A stretch of 64,000 bases of DNA from Cynocephalus volans (Eukaryota; Chordata; Mammalia; Dermoptera; Cynocephalidae). Shown here piece by piece: positions 14,101-23,600 of this stretch (position 1 is the first letter of the stretch; every line of letters starts with the position of its first letter). Made by a program: the position numbers and the translations under genes. The notes under the pieces were generated by a model, which made no database searches, had not been told where the DNA came from, and worked only from the letters and a program-made list of their open reading frames with translations. The stretch covers positions 88,172,501-88,236,500 of the forward strand of contig NC_084467.1 of the NCBI RefSeq assembly GCF_027409185.1, read 5' to 3'.

Positions 14101-15963
14101 TATGGCCAAAGCATGTTGCATTTTAAATGGGAGACAAGATCACAGAAAGATAAAAATCAAACAAACTCTATAAAAAGAGTGTTTATTTGACTAAAAGGAG
14201 TCTTAAGTAGCTGCTTGGGGACAGAGTTTTTAACAATCGTATTTGTGAACTCATGACTGATTTTTAACCAGGAATATTTGGAAGGCTATCATCTAGGGAC
14301 ATTTAAAGTGTATTTGCCCACTTGTTTTTGTGTTAGACCTATATGTGGGTACATCTGAGTGCACATTTGCATTAGATAGTTTACTACACTTTGTAGAGCT
14401 GATGGCTTCTAAGTAGTTTCTAATGCCGTTGCAGTAAATTGCTAGTGTCTGACAAAAGCCTTGATTTTAGACTAAGTGATTTCATATTTATATGCTGGTT
14501 CTAGGGTAGTAAAAAAAAATAGGTAGTGTACTAAATGATAATTTGTTTAAACAATTTAGGTGTTGTGCAAGGAATGATAACAGGGATTCGAGGATTGTGC
14601 AATGGCCTGGGGCCAGCCCTTTATGGATTTATTTTCTACATATTCCATGTGGAACTTAAAGAACTGCCAATAACAGGAACAGACTTGGGAACAAACACAA
14701 GCCCTCAGTACCACTTTGAACAGGTAACTAAAATTTTATCACATGATAAAATTGTATAGTTCATTTGGCCAGATTAAAAAAGTCACAAAAGCTTTTTTGG
14801 GTCACAAAAGTTTTTGAGATTCTTATTATTTTAGATTGAATAAAACTCTTAAAAACCAAAGTCTTGACTGTGTTCTCTTGTATGCCTCTGTGAAATTGGC
14901 TGTGCAGTTTTTTTTCCCCTTGATAATGAAGAATTATTTAAATATCTGGTTTGTCAAATTATACCTACTGGCATACGTAATAACCATTTCTTTATTCTAC
15001 TACTTGGCTTTCATGAGACTTCTGTAATGTCATTCTCCTATGTTAAGCCTGCCTTTTGTAGGAAAAGTCAGTTATGTGCTGGTAAGTCCCTTTGTTCACT
15101 TGTTTGCTGTATTTCCCTCCTCGCAACTGAAAATATTAATGCCAAACAATGTTAATCATTTTAGCCAATACAAACAGCTCATCAGTTTCCTGGGGTATTT
15201 AGCAGAGTTCCACATTAATCTTCCAATCAGCTAAGACTACTTTTAAATAAAAAAGGGTGTTTTTTTTTTGTGGGCTACACCCAAGTAAAACTGGCAGTGC
15301 AAGTTTTTGCTAAGAATGAATGTAATTTTGGGCTCAAACAAAGGTTTGTTTCTTTTCATGTTTTTCTCATTTTCAGTCACTTGAGAATGTAATTTACCTT
15401 TTGGGAACAAAATGGCAGTTGATTCTACTACTGTAGTTAATATTGTATGCCTCTTGATTTTACTTGTAAGACTTCCTATGAGCATTTTCCTGTTGGACAA
15501 ATTAAGTGAGGGCTCATAGACATCTGTGTTCAGATTCTGGGTTGAAAGTGACAATATGATATTTTTGCATAAGCTCTTTTGTCAGTCATTCTCCCCAGAA
15601 TGTTATATTGAGCATAATGCTTTTTAATATAGCTTTAATGAAGAGAAGCTATTGGCTTATAGTTCAGAGCAACCAGTTATTACTAAAAGATAAGTCATTT
15701 CTTCTTATGAACAAAATTATTTGTACAAAAATCCTAATTATTTTTTTCTTCCTCAGAATTCCATCATCCCTGGCCCCCCTTTCCTCTTTGGAGCGTGTTC
15801 GGTACTGCTGGCTCTGCTTGTTGCCTTGTTTATTCCAGAACATACCAATTTAAGCTTAAGGTCCAGCAGCTGGAGAAAGCACTGTGGCAGTCACAGCCAT
15901 CCTCATAGTACACAAGCGCCGGGAGAGGCCAAAGAACCTTTACTCCAGGACACAAATGTGTGA
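1925..15963 (+). CDS. MFSD14A: MFSD14A (HIAT1), C-terminal two thirds; seven exons
   Basis: Major facilitator superfamily protein 14A, an orphan multi-pass transporter distantly related to bacterial tetracycline-efflux proteins. Its substrate is not established; mouse loss is reported to give round-headed sperm. Coding exons are 1925-2143, 2423-2536, 3235-3306, 12166-12278, 13472-13569, 14560-14723 and 15757-15963. Spliced, they give 328 uninterrupted residues plus stop, corresponding to about residues 163-490 of the 490-residue mammalian protein. Eight hydrophobic stretches fit transmembrane helices 5-12. The tail is polar, with a Ser/His-rich stretch and a 'PLLQDTNV' C-terminus. Near-identity to remembered human MFSD14A separates it from its paralogue MFSD14B. 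The first 162 residues lie upstream of the window. No frameshift or stop was found. Confidence 0.96.
2423..2536 (+). CDS. MFSD14A: MFSD14A coding exon, residues ~236-273
   Basis: 38 codons in phase 0, SLKKVGQDS to FFLYLRQ. It follows a TTCTAG acceptor and precedes a GTAAAA donor. It encodes the end of the central loop and helix 7 (IVLLICITVFLSYLPEAGQY). The exon is too short to appear as a long open frame and was recognised from its protein and from phase agreement with its neighbours. Confidence 0.95.
3235..3306 (+). CDS. MFSD14A: MFSD14A coding exon, residues ~274-297
   Basis: A 72-bp exon of 24 codons (IMKFSPESVAAF to LSIIAQ), phase 0 at both ends, between a TTCTAG acceptor and a GTGAGT donor. 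It encodes the first part of helix 8. The next intron, 3307-12165, is the largest MFSD14A intron in the window. Confidence 0.95.
3595..4150 (-). repeat. LINE-2 (L2) 3' segment
   Basis: Begins at the reverse complement of the typical L2 tail ('ttcaacaagtatttattga', 'tgtgtcaggctctgggcat'). It continues through diverged L2 body text such as 'ggtgacatttgagcagagat' and 'accttgtaggtcat'. It is ancient and shared by placental mammals. The same repeat lies in the opposite orientation at 6.53-7.53 kb in this intron. Confidence 0.7.
4616..4820. mobile_element. Palindromic TA-flanked miniature DNA transposon, split by a SINE
   Basis: The two arms (about 4616-4660 and 4778-4820) are near-perfect inverted copies: 'gacttcaaaaagtttatgg' on the left and 'ccatgaactttttgaagt' on the right. 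TA lies at each outer edge. A CYN SINE sits exactly between them with a 10-bp target duplication, so the element was there first. TA flanks and a hairpin structure suggest a mariner/Tc1-type miniature element. Other copies are at 27.37/34.81 kb and 59.55 kb. I cannot name the family. Confidence 0.75.
4661..4767 (-). mobile_element. CYN-like tRNA-derived SINE
   Basis: Starts with a T-tract (reverse of the A tail), then 'gactggtaaggggat', then the reverse complement of a tRNA-like head with 'gaacccgtggccttggtg' and 'tcccaagtgagccac'. The 10-bp duplication 'tgtattatct' is at 4651-4660 and 4768-4777. It interrupts the palindromic element described at the same locus. Confidence 0.88.
6269..6362 (+). 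mobile_element. CYN-like SINE, diverged monomer
   Basis: Opens with an A-box-like 'gctcagttggttagagca', keeps the tRNA-Ile-like 'gtaataacacc' loop, has a decayed B box ('gagttcagatgcc') and ends in a short A-rich tail. It looks older than the copies at 50.6 and 51.7 kb. It is a tRNA-derived repeat, not a working tRNA gene, because the acceptor arms no longer pair. Confidence 0.82.
6530..7530 (+). repeat. LINE-2 (L2) body and 3' end
   Basis: Text typical of L2 runs through the stretch, for example 'ctcccaaatttatacctcca', 'cagggcctttgcacttgcc' and 'tgtcacctcagaaaggcctt'. It ends near 7525 in the usual 'aaatatttgttgactgactga' tail. The many short open frames across it, on both strands, are remnants and not genes. 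Confidence 0.7.
9276..10775 (-). mobile_element. Internally deleted L1 (5' end joined to 3' end)
   Basis: On the minus strand the element begins near 10755 with an L1-type 5' end. The 'aagatggcagaatagac' block (YY1-site-like, reverse of 10720-10738) is followed by about 850 bp of GC-rich 5' region and a GTG-rich stretch to about 9620. A short ORF2 fragment (about 9525-9600) follows, then 3' UTR and an A tail (T-tract near 9297-9310). ORF1 and nearly all of ORF2 are absent. Possible imperfect target duplications rich in 'aaaaaata...ttctaa' lie near 9276-9296 and 10757-10772. The 9.92-10.76 kb part matches 28.34-29.19 kb closely. Open frames on either strand here are by-products. Confidence 0.8.
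10850..11040 (-). repeat. MIR SINE
   Basis: Reverse complement of the MIR core: 'tgcttactgtgtcccaggca', 'attatccccattttataag' and 'cttgcccagggtcacatag'. Ancient mammalian repeat; borders approximate. Confidence 0.85.
11073..11662 (+). mobile_element. Tigger (pogo-type) DNA transposon, internally deleted
   Basis: About 590 bp bounded by inverted ends ('cagtagtttccccttatcc' at 11073 and 'ggggaactactg' ending 11662), each next to TA. Internal sequence matches what I know of Tigger. The element keeps the 5' part up to the start of the transposase and then jumps to the 3' end. Confidence 0.85.
11369..11575 (+). pseudogene. Tigger transposase N-terminal fragment
   Basis: A 68-codon open stretch whose text (MAPKHKSSDAGN, SQKMLPLTKKVKVLNFIRKE, YAEVAKIYGKNESSISEI) matches the CENP-B-like helix-turn-helix DNA-binding start of pogo/Tigger transposases. 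The DDE catalytic domain is absent and the frame stops soon after the HTH, so this is a fossil. It reads on the strand of MFSD14A, inside an intron. Confidence 0.8.
12166..12278 (+). CDS. MFSD14A: MFSD14A coding exon, residues ~298-335
   Basis: 37 codons plus two bases, from TIVLSLLMRSIG to GFGSEP, ending inside the Trp codon (TG|G). The acceptor has a long T-tract plus CAG; the donor is GTAGGT. It encodes the end of helix 8 and helix 9 (TILLGLGFQILQLAWYGF). The split codon is completed by the G that opens the exon at 13472. Confidence 0.95.
12279..13471 (+). other. MFSD14A: MFSD14A intron, no feature recognised
   Basis: About 1.2 kb of AT-rich intron between GTAGGT and TTATAG. I see no recognisable repeat, exon or structured RNA. 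Confidence 0.6.
13472..13569 (+). CDS. MFSD14A: MFSD14A coding exon, residues ~335-368
   Basis: 98 bp: one base finishing Trp, 32 codons (MMWAAGAVAAMSSITF to TADADQQ) and one base of a Gly codon. It sits between a TTATAG acceptor and a GTGAGT donor and encodes helix 10. An ATG at 13473 makes it look like a start, but the upstream Trp codon shows that it is internal. Confidence 0.95.
13570..14559 (+). other. MFSD14A: MFSD14A intron, no feature recognised
   Basis: About 1 kb of AT-rich intron with a CCCCTCCCCCCA tract near 13640 next to the donor. I recognise no repeat family here. The open frame at 13999-14190 has no similarity I know. Confidence 0.55.
14560..14723 (+). CDS. MFSD14A: MFSD14A coding exon, residues ~368-422
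   Basis: 164 bp: two bases finishing Gly, then 54 codons from VVQGMITGIRGL to SPQYHFEQ. Acceptor ATTTAG, donor GTAACT. It encodes helix 11 (GLCNGLGPALYGFIFYIF) and the extramembrane loop rich in Thr, Gly and Asn. The Tyr in SPQYH may differ from a His in human; that comparison is from memory. Confidence 0.95.
14724..15756 (+). other. MFSD14A: Last MFSD14A intron
   Basis: About 1 kb, AT-rich, ending in a T-rich tract and CTCAG at 15756. I see no repeat family or RNA gene that I can defend. Confidence 0.55.
15757..15963 (+). CDS. MFSD14A: MFSD14A terminal coding exon, residues ~423-490
   Basis: 68 codons plus TGA. It starts NSIIPGPPFLFG, encodes helix 12 (GACSVLLALLVALFIPEH) and the cytoplasmic tail with a Ser/Arg then His/Ser-rich stretch, and ends PLLQDTNV. 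The stop is at 15961-15963. Phase 0 joins it to the preceding exon. Confidence 0.96.
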   Translation, partial: NSIIPGPPFLFGACSVLLALLVALFIPEHTNLSLRSSSWRKHCGSHSHPHSTQAPGEAKEPLLQDTNV

Positions 15964-17105
15964 CGACCGAAATCAGGAAGCTTTTTCTATCAGCACCCAG
16001 GTCTTAGTTTTCAGCTGTAGTTCTGGATGTACATTCCATTTCCATCCACAGTGTACTTTGAAATTGTCTTAAGAAATGTATCTGCATGAACTCTGTGGGA
16101 ACTAAAGAAAGAACTGGACAGTTTTCCAAAGATGTTACAATTTCTTTTGAAGAACCCTTTTGTTTATTAGCACCAGTTTCTTGCCCCTAAGTTGTTTATT
16201 ATACATCCTTTAATTAAAAACTATATATGTAACTTTTTAGATATTAGCATATGTCTCTGCTACCATTTCCTTAAGGTGTTGAGCTTTAACTCTATTTATG
16301 CTGACTCTCAGTAAGACGGAGTAGGTAGTATGGTTGTGAACCTATTCATTTTAACATTGTAAAATCTTGAGTCAGATTTCAATATTGTAAAATCTTGGGT
16401 CAAATAATTAAAAGCCTTAATGCAGATGCACTAAAACAAAGAAATGGTAAATGAATTGTTTGTATTAAAAAAAACTCTAAAGAAAATTGTACTAAATCTG
16501 AATCATGTTTCAAGCTTGTTTGCAGTAATTTTATTTTAAACACATTCACTACTATTTTTGAAGTAAGAAAATATCAGCCATTTAGAATTTAAATTGGGGT
16601 ATTTAGAGCCTGTAAATCTAATGCTGGCTCAAATTTGTTCCCCAGCTACTTCTTATACCACTATTCTTTTAATGTTTGCATAATCATAAGAACCTCAACA
16701 CTTGAATACATAATCTAAAAATTATATAGTAAAGCTGGTAGCCTTGAAATGTCAATGTGATATCTATATGTAGATAAATATATATAGTGGCCTTTCGGGA
16801 CTGTCACAGTAACACTTTATTTACAAAGCTAATGTTTGTCCTAAATTTTCAGGACCCTAGAGGAGAGCTTTATACAATTACTGATGTGAATTTCTCTAAA
16901 GTGTATATTTTTGTGTCCAGTTATATTATTTAAAAAAGTGTTACTTTGTAAAAATTGTACATAAAGTATTGTATAGTTTACACTGTTTTCATCTTGTGTG
17001 TGGTTATTGCTTAATGCTTTTTAAACTTGGAACATTCACTATGGTTAAATAAGGTCTTAAAACAAATGTAAATATTCTGTTAATAAAATTAAATATTTTA
17101 ATGTT
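15964..17105 (+). other. MFSD14A: MFSD14A 3' UTR
   Basis: About 1.1 kb, AT-rich, running from the stop codon to the predicted cleavage site just past the AATAAA at 17082. I saw no interspersed repeat in it. The length fits a single terminal exon. Confidence 0.8.
17082..17087 (+). terminator. MFSD14A: MFSD14A polyadenylation signal
   Basis: AATAAA followed after about 20 bp by a T-rich tract (17105-17119) of the kind found downstream of cleavage sites. Cleavage is expected near 17100-17106. Confidence 0.75.
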
Positions 17106-17106
17106 T

Positions 17107-17388
17107 TTTTTTTTTTTTTAAAAAAAGTCTTGATCTGTGACTCCTTATAGGGCCTGTTTGGCTTTATTTGTTACCACAATTTTTTACAGTAACAAGTCAA
17201 AGCTTTATACCTCTCCTTTTGAATACATTTCTTTTCCCTCACTATAAAATACTCTTGTAGGAAGACAAGAGGAAAGAAATGAAAACTTAGTACACAAATT
17301 AACTGGAAGAACTTGATTTTCTAAGATAGGTATTGTAGATCGATCCTATTTCTTCTTTTCTTATATACTTTTTACATGTCATACTCTC
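17107..17388. other. Short intergenic spacer between convergent genes
   Basis: About 280 bp separating the predicted 3' ends of MFSD14A (plus) and SASS6 (minus). It is AT-rich, with T-tracts near the MFSD14A side. No gene or repeat is seen. Confidence 0.7.
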
Positions 17389-17407
17389 AAAGTAATTATT
17401 TTAATAT

Positions 17408-17413
17408 TTTATT
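17408..17413 (-). terminator. SASS6: SASS6 polyadenylation signal (candidate)
   Basis: TTTATT on the plus strand reads AATAAA on the minus strand, in an AT-rich context. Cleavage would fall near 17388-17398. Other A-rich variants lie closer to the stop, so shorter isoforms are possible. Confidence 0.6.
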
Positions 17414-18858
17414 AACAAAGCTCACAGTTTACAGAAATATTAAATGCAACATTTTTGATTATTAACACATGTACAACTTTATACTGCAAAACAATTTCAA
17501 ATAAAACTTTAGGAGGTAGAGCAAAGAATTAGCACACTCAGAAGTCTTGTAAATATATACATTTAATACAAAAAAAAATCTTCAGCAAGTTGAGATCAGA
17601 ATGATCTCTATCCTATCCTTTAGAAATTCTCAATTTTCCATGTATGTATATGGAAAGAGAGCTACCTGTATGTCATGTATCCCATCCAAACCCTGACACA
17701 AATGTTTCTTATATTTTACACAGTATTTACAACAAAGCAGATTCCAATATTACCAAGAGGCTTCTTTCCAGAATAGTGCTTTCAAGTTATTATAACCTAG
17801 TATTCTTACTCACATAGTATATCTAAATGAGGGAGAAGTCATTGCCCTAACATTAGTTACTGAATTTTTAGATTAGATCCCTAGTTTAAGACAGCTTGCA
17901 ATTGCCAGCAATTTCAACATGTAAGACTAAAGACAATGGCTTCATAAAAAAAAAAAGTAGAAAAGATTCTTTGTCTTACCATGGAACCAAGTAACGTTGG
18001 TATGTCATTAATATCTTGTTGAAATGTCTCTTTCCTCATCTGTGTAATAAAGTACTTGAAAATAATTTTCAAATATCACATGATCATTAGCACTTTGCAA
18101 ACAGAAACTGATTTAGAGGACTCTGAAGAGAATGCTACTCTGTACTGGGTGGTTGTCAACAAGAAAACAAAATGGGACCCTGTGATTCTGGGTGAATTTT
18201 AAATCACCTAATTTTTTTCCAAGGAACAATTCTTACTTGAAACTTAGTTCTATGGAAGAGAAGAAAGTTATTGTAACTTGTAAGTTATTTGTTTTGCCTA
18301 CCTATTAAGTAAACATTAAAATAAACCGAAGTTTTGATATTATAAAAAATGCAATTAATGTTCATGATGCTCATAGTAAGGATTTTTGTATGGTTCCAGT
18401 TTTTAAAACAATACTCCACTGATGTAGATTTAATTGCATAACTAATAAAATTCCAAATTAAGGAGAAAAATCAGTTCAGTGTAAACTTGCAGGAAGTACT
18501 AAAATCCTAAAAACTTTTCACTTCAGATGATTAAAGCACTTTATACCTAACTTGGTCATGCAAATATACTGTCCAAATTATTTTTGTAAGTTTATCAAAT
18601 TTATTTAATAGACTCATTCAATAGCTAAGTATTTTCAAGTATAATACTCATTTTTTTGCTATGAAGGCTTAAATTCATTTCAGTCATTCAGGGTAAATTT
18701 GGGATTTTTCCCTTTAATGTAAATGTCAATAATATAGATATTCTAAGGAGATAATCATTTTCCCTCATAATTCTCAGGTGGCAAATTCACTTTTATTTTG
18801 CCAATGAAAATGATAAAATGAATTACTAATATTCTTCGGTTTTATACTATTATGTTCT

Positions 18859-19009
18859 TTTTGTTTGTTTGTTTTAAAATATGACCGGTAAGGGCATCTT
18901 AACCCTTGATTTGGTGGTGTCAGCACCACGGCCATCCCTATATAGGGATCCGAACCCACGACCTTGGTGTTATTAGCACCACACTCCCAAGTGAGCCAGG
19001 GGCCGGCCC
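18859..19009 (-). mobile_element. Dimeric CYN-like SINE in the SASS6 3' UTR
   Basis: T-rich start, then 'atgaccggtaagggcatctt'. Two tRNA-like units follow, joined at 'ccatccctatatagggatcc', each with 'ccttg..ttggtg..tcagcaccac' or its variant. A long target duplication ('tttatactattatgttct' against 'ttatacttttatgttct') flanks it at 18841-18858 and 19010-19026. Confidence 0.88.
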
Positions 19010-19401
19010 TTATACTTTTATGTTCTGAGAAGGTTTAAATTTACCCAGATTTTCAATATGATTAGAATGTCCCTTACAAGGATCATCTATTTCCTTAGAA
19101 CTGAATTTCTATGGATTAGTTTAATAAAATTCATACTACTATGATTCTATAAAACACCCATGTTCACAAACCAAAAAATACCATTTACTCCAAACCTTTA
19201 CCAATCCCCAAGTACAAATTTGTTCCTATAAAGTGTCTGCCATAAATGACAGCAGTACTTACTTAAAAGAATCCAAAGAATCAAACAGTAGTTCAAGTAA
19301 AATTTAAAACTCGCTTCTTTGGGATCTGATTTATGCTAATATATTTTTAAACCACCAGAGTTACTAAAATGTCAGTAAAAAAGTAAAAGACAACACTAGA
19401 A

Positions 19402-19505
19402 TTAACTGTTTGGTAACTGCCCAGGGAAATATGCTGAAGTTGTAGCAGGGTGCACTGTGGGTTTGGAAGTTTGTAATGCTCCGAGAGTGCCATCTTTCTG
19501 ATAGT
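19402..19505 (-). CDS. SASS6: SASS6 exon 17, terminal coding exon
   Basis: Two bases finishing Asp, then [15 protein letters not shown] to [11 protein letters not shown] and TAA (19402-19404). Acceptor TTGCAG. It appears one residue shorter than the human tail as I remember it (TSKP here against TSSKP), which would make the protein 656 rather than 657 residues. Confidence 0.94.
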
Positions 19506-20638
19506 CTGCAAATGAGGACAAAAAAAGATTATTGGTATTCACTTGTCTTTACATGTACATTTAATTAAATCACAGTGTACAAAATCCAGTTCAGGAATGT
19601 TTTCTCACCTGAGTTACTAAATAGATTCTGGCTGAGACCACGTAAAGGAATACTATCTTCCCTTTTCTTCAGGTATTTGGATTCCAGCCCTAAATTTTCA
19701 CCACTTAAAAGGAAAATAGTAATTACTTGTAACAAAGTCTTATTTTCTCTTTATTAGTTAATTTTGAAGGTTATCTCATATATACATATACTACATATAA
19801 TATGACTAAGTTATATTTATAGCTTAACTTTGTTCAGGTCACATTCTTCACTGGTTTCTCAAGCAAATAATAAGTTATCTGTACATAAACCAAAGTATTT
19901 TCTTCCCAGTAAAGAGTAAATTAAATCAAACTAAAAATTTTAAGAGCTGGCATAAGGACTGGAGAGAAATACAAGTACTATAAAATTTTACACAATAGCG
20001 CGTAAGTGATACATGATGGAAGAAAAATACATATATACATGCCTTGAGAATATCATGTAATTACTTAATAATTTCTATCTCATCCTGTATTTAAAATGAA
20101 TAAGACTTCTTTTTGCTTTGACCAAAAGCTCTTCAAAATTGTGTAGTGCTTCAAAGTAGTTATTAGTCAAATATTGATACAGAGCAATAATGATTTCTGG
20201 TTAGATAAATACAAATGTGAAACTTTGGGGAAAAAAGGACATTTCTGTATTTTTCCCCTTCCTATGACTGCATTTCTTCTTTCTCAATCTGTCCAGTGTT
20301 AATAGTTTCCCTAGTAGTATACTTGTAATAAGAAGTTAAAGTCTCTTGCAAAACAATGACAATATAAGTGATAGTCTCCCAATTTTCAGAAAGTAAGTGG
20401 ATAAATAGGTAGTTTTTTCAGCTTTAGCTTTATTTTTTTCTTTAACCTTTGATATACATTGCTACTTTCTGCTAGTTGACAACAAATAAAAGAACCAGTT
20501 CTAAACAGAAAAAAACAAAATCACTGAACAGTCCTAGTTTTATGAACAGATGATTATATTGAATTTTGTACTAGTAAAATTGCTCTTGGTGTTTATAATG
20601 AATTATATATATATATATATGTATATATACACATATAC

Positions 20639-20671
<33 letters not shown>

Positions 20672-23600
20672 TAAAAACATAAACATTATGGTATTCTACC
20701 ATTAATATGAATTCCAGATGCTCTGCCTTATGACCCAGTGTGATTCAATATAACATATGCATTCCAAAATTCTGATCTTTTTGAAAAGGGAGGCTCACAA
20801 ACATTAACTATTTTAATACTCATCTTAATAGCAATTTCAGAATACCCAGTGAGTAACAGCTAGAGAGTTAAAGAACCTTTTTTGAGCTATGTTAGTAATT
20901 TAGTTTGCAACGTATTGGGACTGCAATAGCTCACGATAATGAGTGCTGGCAGACAGTTCTTATAGCCATTAAATTTTAAGAAAATAAAGAACTATAATGA
21001 TTTAAAAATTACAAACATGAAGATTGCCCAGAGAGAAAAGTTTGCATGTACGAGTTGTTTAACCACAAGTCACTGATTCAATAAACTTCACTATATAAAA
21101 CCTGATTTAGACCTAAAAAATAGGGAAAGAATTTCTGAGCAGGCAAAAAAAGTCACAAATATTAAAGTTTTATTTATGTTACCTCAGAGATAATCTTGCA
21201 AACATTTTTACTCTTATACACCATATATTTCTAGCAGATTAACTAGCTGCTTTCTTAGATTACACTGGAAGCAACAAATCAGAAAAATAGAGTGCTTCCA
21301 AGGGCAGACATAGCTATATATAAAAAAAACAAAAAACGAAAAACAGCCAGTTATGAGGAATTAAAGATTTCTATGTACATACCCAAGAATATTTAAAAAG
21401 GCAATACGATCTTCAGTTATGTAGGAAAATCTCTTGTGACAAATAAAATTCTACTATATATCTAAGAGTATCCCACAGTTTAAAAAAACATGTATGAGAA
21501 ACTTACTCTTTATAACTAAAAGTGATTCAAATTCCACTGACCAGGAACTTAAAATGTTTCAGATAAATAATTGGGTATCATAGCTTTCAAGCACTGATAA
21601 AAATTCTTTAAGATAACCTTCAAAATTGCAAACATTACATTTTATGCCAATAAGCACTTACTTTTCCTTATCATTTGAGCAAGGTATACTCATAGTTGCT
21701 CCTGACTGGACATCTCCTAGCAGTGTATTTGGTTTTGTAAACTGCAAATTAAACTGAACCTGTGAAGAGGGAAAACATCTCATATAACTGAATTAGTGAG
21801 AAGGGAGACAGTTCTATATTGAGATAAACGGTTAAATTTCCTAATAAATATAGACCAAAAAAATACAGGTGTTACCTCTATTTTATAACACAAGCACATT
21901 CTATTGAGAAGATTTAATAAAAAGAATCCTACTTCTTACCAAAAAAGTAAGTTCCTGTCACAAGCAAGATGAATATAAAATGATTTAATTATTGTGAAAC
22001 AAAAACATGAACACTAATACATTCAAGTAAGTGTTACAGTATTAACAGCAACCAAATACCACAATAATGCATTTACCTCATACATTCTGAAAATTCTTCC
22101 CTTTTCAAGAACTTTCAAAGCCTGTTATATTTAATTAAGGATTCTCAATGAGGGCTTAGAATATGAATTTTGAAATAGTCTAAAATAATCAAGAATCTAT
22201 GTAAAAATACAAAATAAAATATCAGCATATAAGATATTGTAGTTATTTAAAGTAATAATGTACTGAGTGTGTTTTATGCCCGGAATGTATAAATGGGTTA
22301 TGTATCAGGAAATCTATAAATATAAATCACTGTACTAATAGATAAAAGAAGAAAAATCATGACTACTCACATACAGGAGAAAAGGCATAAGAAAACAATA
22401 AACATCTATTTTTGGTAAAAATGCATAATAAAACAGGAATATATAGATACTACCTTAATATGGTAAAATTATAAATTAGAAAGATATGCTGCTGTACTTA
22501 GCTATCAAGGTTCAATAATGTAAACATATCAGATCTCCCTACATTAATCTACACTTAATAACTTACAAACATGGGATGTTTGTTTTAAGCAAGACAAGCT
22601 GATTCTAATATTCCTTATAGAAAAATAAGCATGCAATAAAGAGGGAGGAAAATTAAGAAAGGGCACCAAATGTTAATACAGCTTCCAGCCACCAATCACA
22701 AACAATTAGAAAGTTGGACAAAAGAAATGAAAAGAATGTTCTCAGGTAAAGACCACAGATAGTGCAGGACTGTGATTTCTGAGAGAAATGTGATCCCTAC
22801 AATCAACCTACCTTTCTAACTGGAGGCACTGTTCTGAGAGCAGGTGCAGAAGGAAAACGCATTGCTAAGTTGAGGAGATCAAGACCAGAGTTTAGGGAGG
22901 TTGGGTGGCTGGAGGTTGTAGGACAAAGTTCTGATGAAAGGGGAGCTATATAGAGAATGAGCTGTGCAAGTCTTCCTGTGGGTCTCCTTGAGTCTTTGTC
23001 AAGTACTAGGTACATGCACAGGGTAAAATGCCACAAGGCTGGGAAAGTAAGACAGGGACATTTTAAGCTGAACAATTTCCAAGGTTCATAAGCAAACAGA
23101 CAAAGCAGAGAGAGTCCTTGGCTAGGGCTTCAATGGAGAGCTGTGAAGGGTCACACCTTTGTAATAGGGTTGAACTATCCTTTGAATAGAAGATATTTTA
23201 GATGTACCCTAGTAAATCTCAAGAAAAACAAACAAAAAAAACCTCAAAGGGATCAAAGTGATCTACAAATAATTTAAATGCCTACAACACTTTAAAGGGA
23301 AGATAATCCAGACAATCATCCAGAATGTAACATTCACAGTGTTCTACATCCTATCAAAACTTACTAGAGATGACAATAAGTAGGAAGATATGAGTCACAC
23401 CCAGAAAAACAGTCAATAAAGGAATAAAGTATGTAAATGGTAAATGTATGGGTAAGCCAAAAAGACTTCTCCTTGTTTAATTTCTTTAGATGATACTTGA
23501 TTGTTTAAAGACCAAAAAAAAAAAAGTGGGGTTTATAACAAATGTAGAAGTAAAATTTAGACAACAGTAGCAGAAGGACATGAGAAAGCTAATGGAAGTA

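Larger units (their letters stand above)
17390..19401 (-). other. SASS6: SASS6 3' UTR with a SINE insertion
   Basis: About 2 kb of AT-rich sequence between the SASS6 stop codon (19402-19404) and the minus-strand poly(A) signal at 17408-17413. A dimeric CYN SINE occupies 18859-19009 in the same orientation as the gene, so it should be part of the mature mRNA if this signal is used. Confidence 0.75.
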
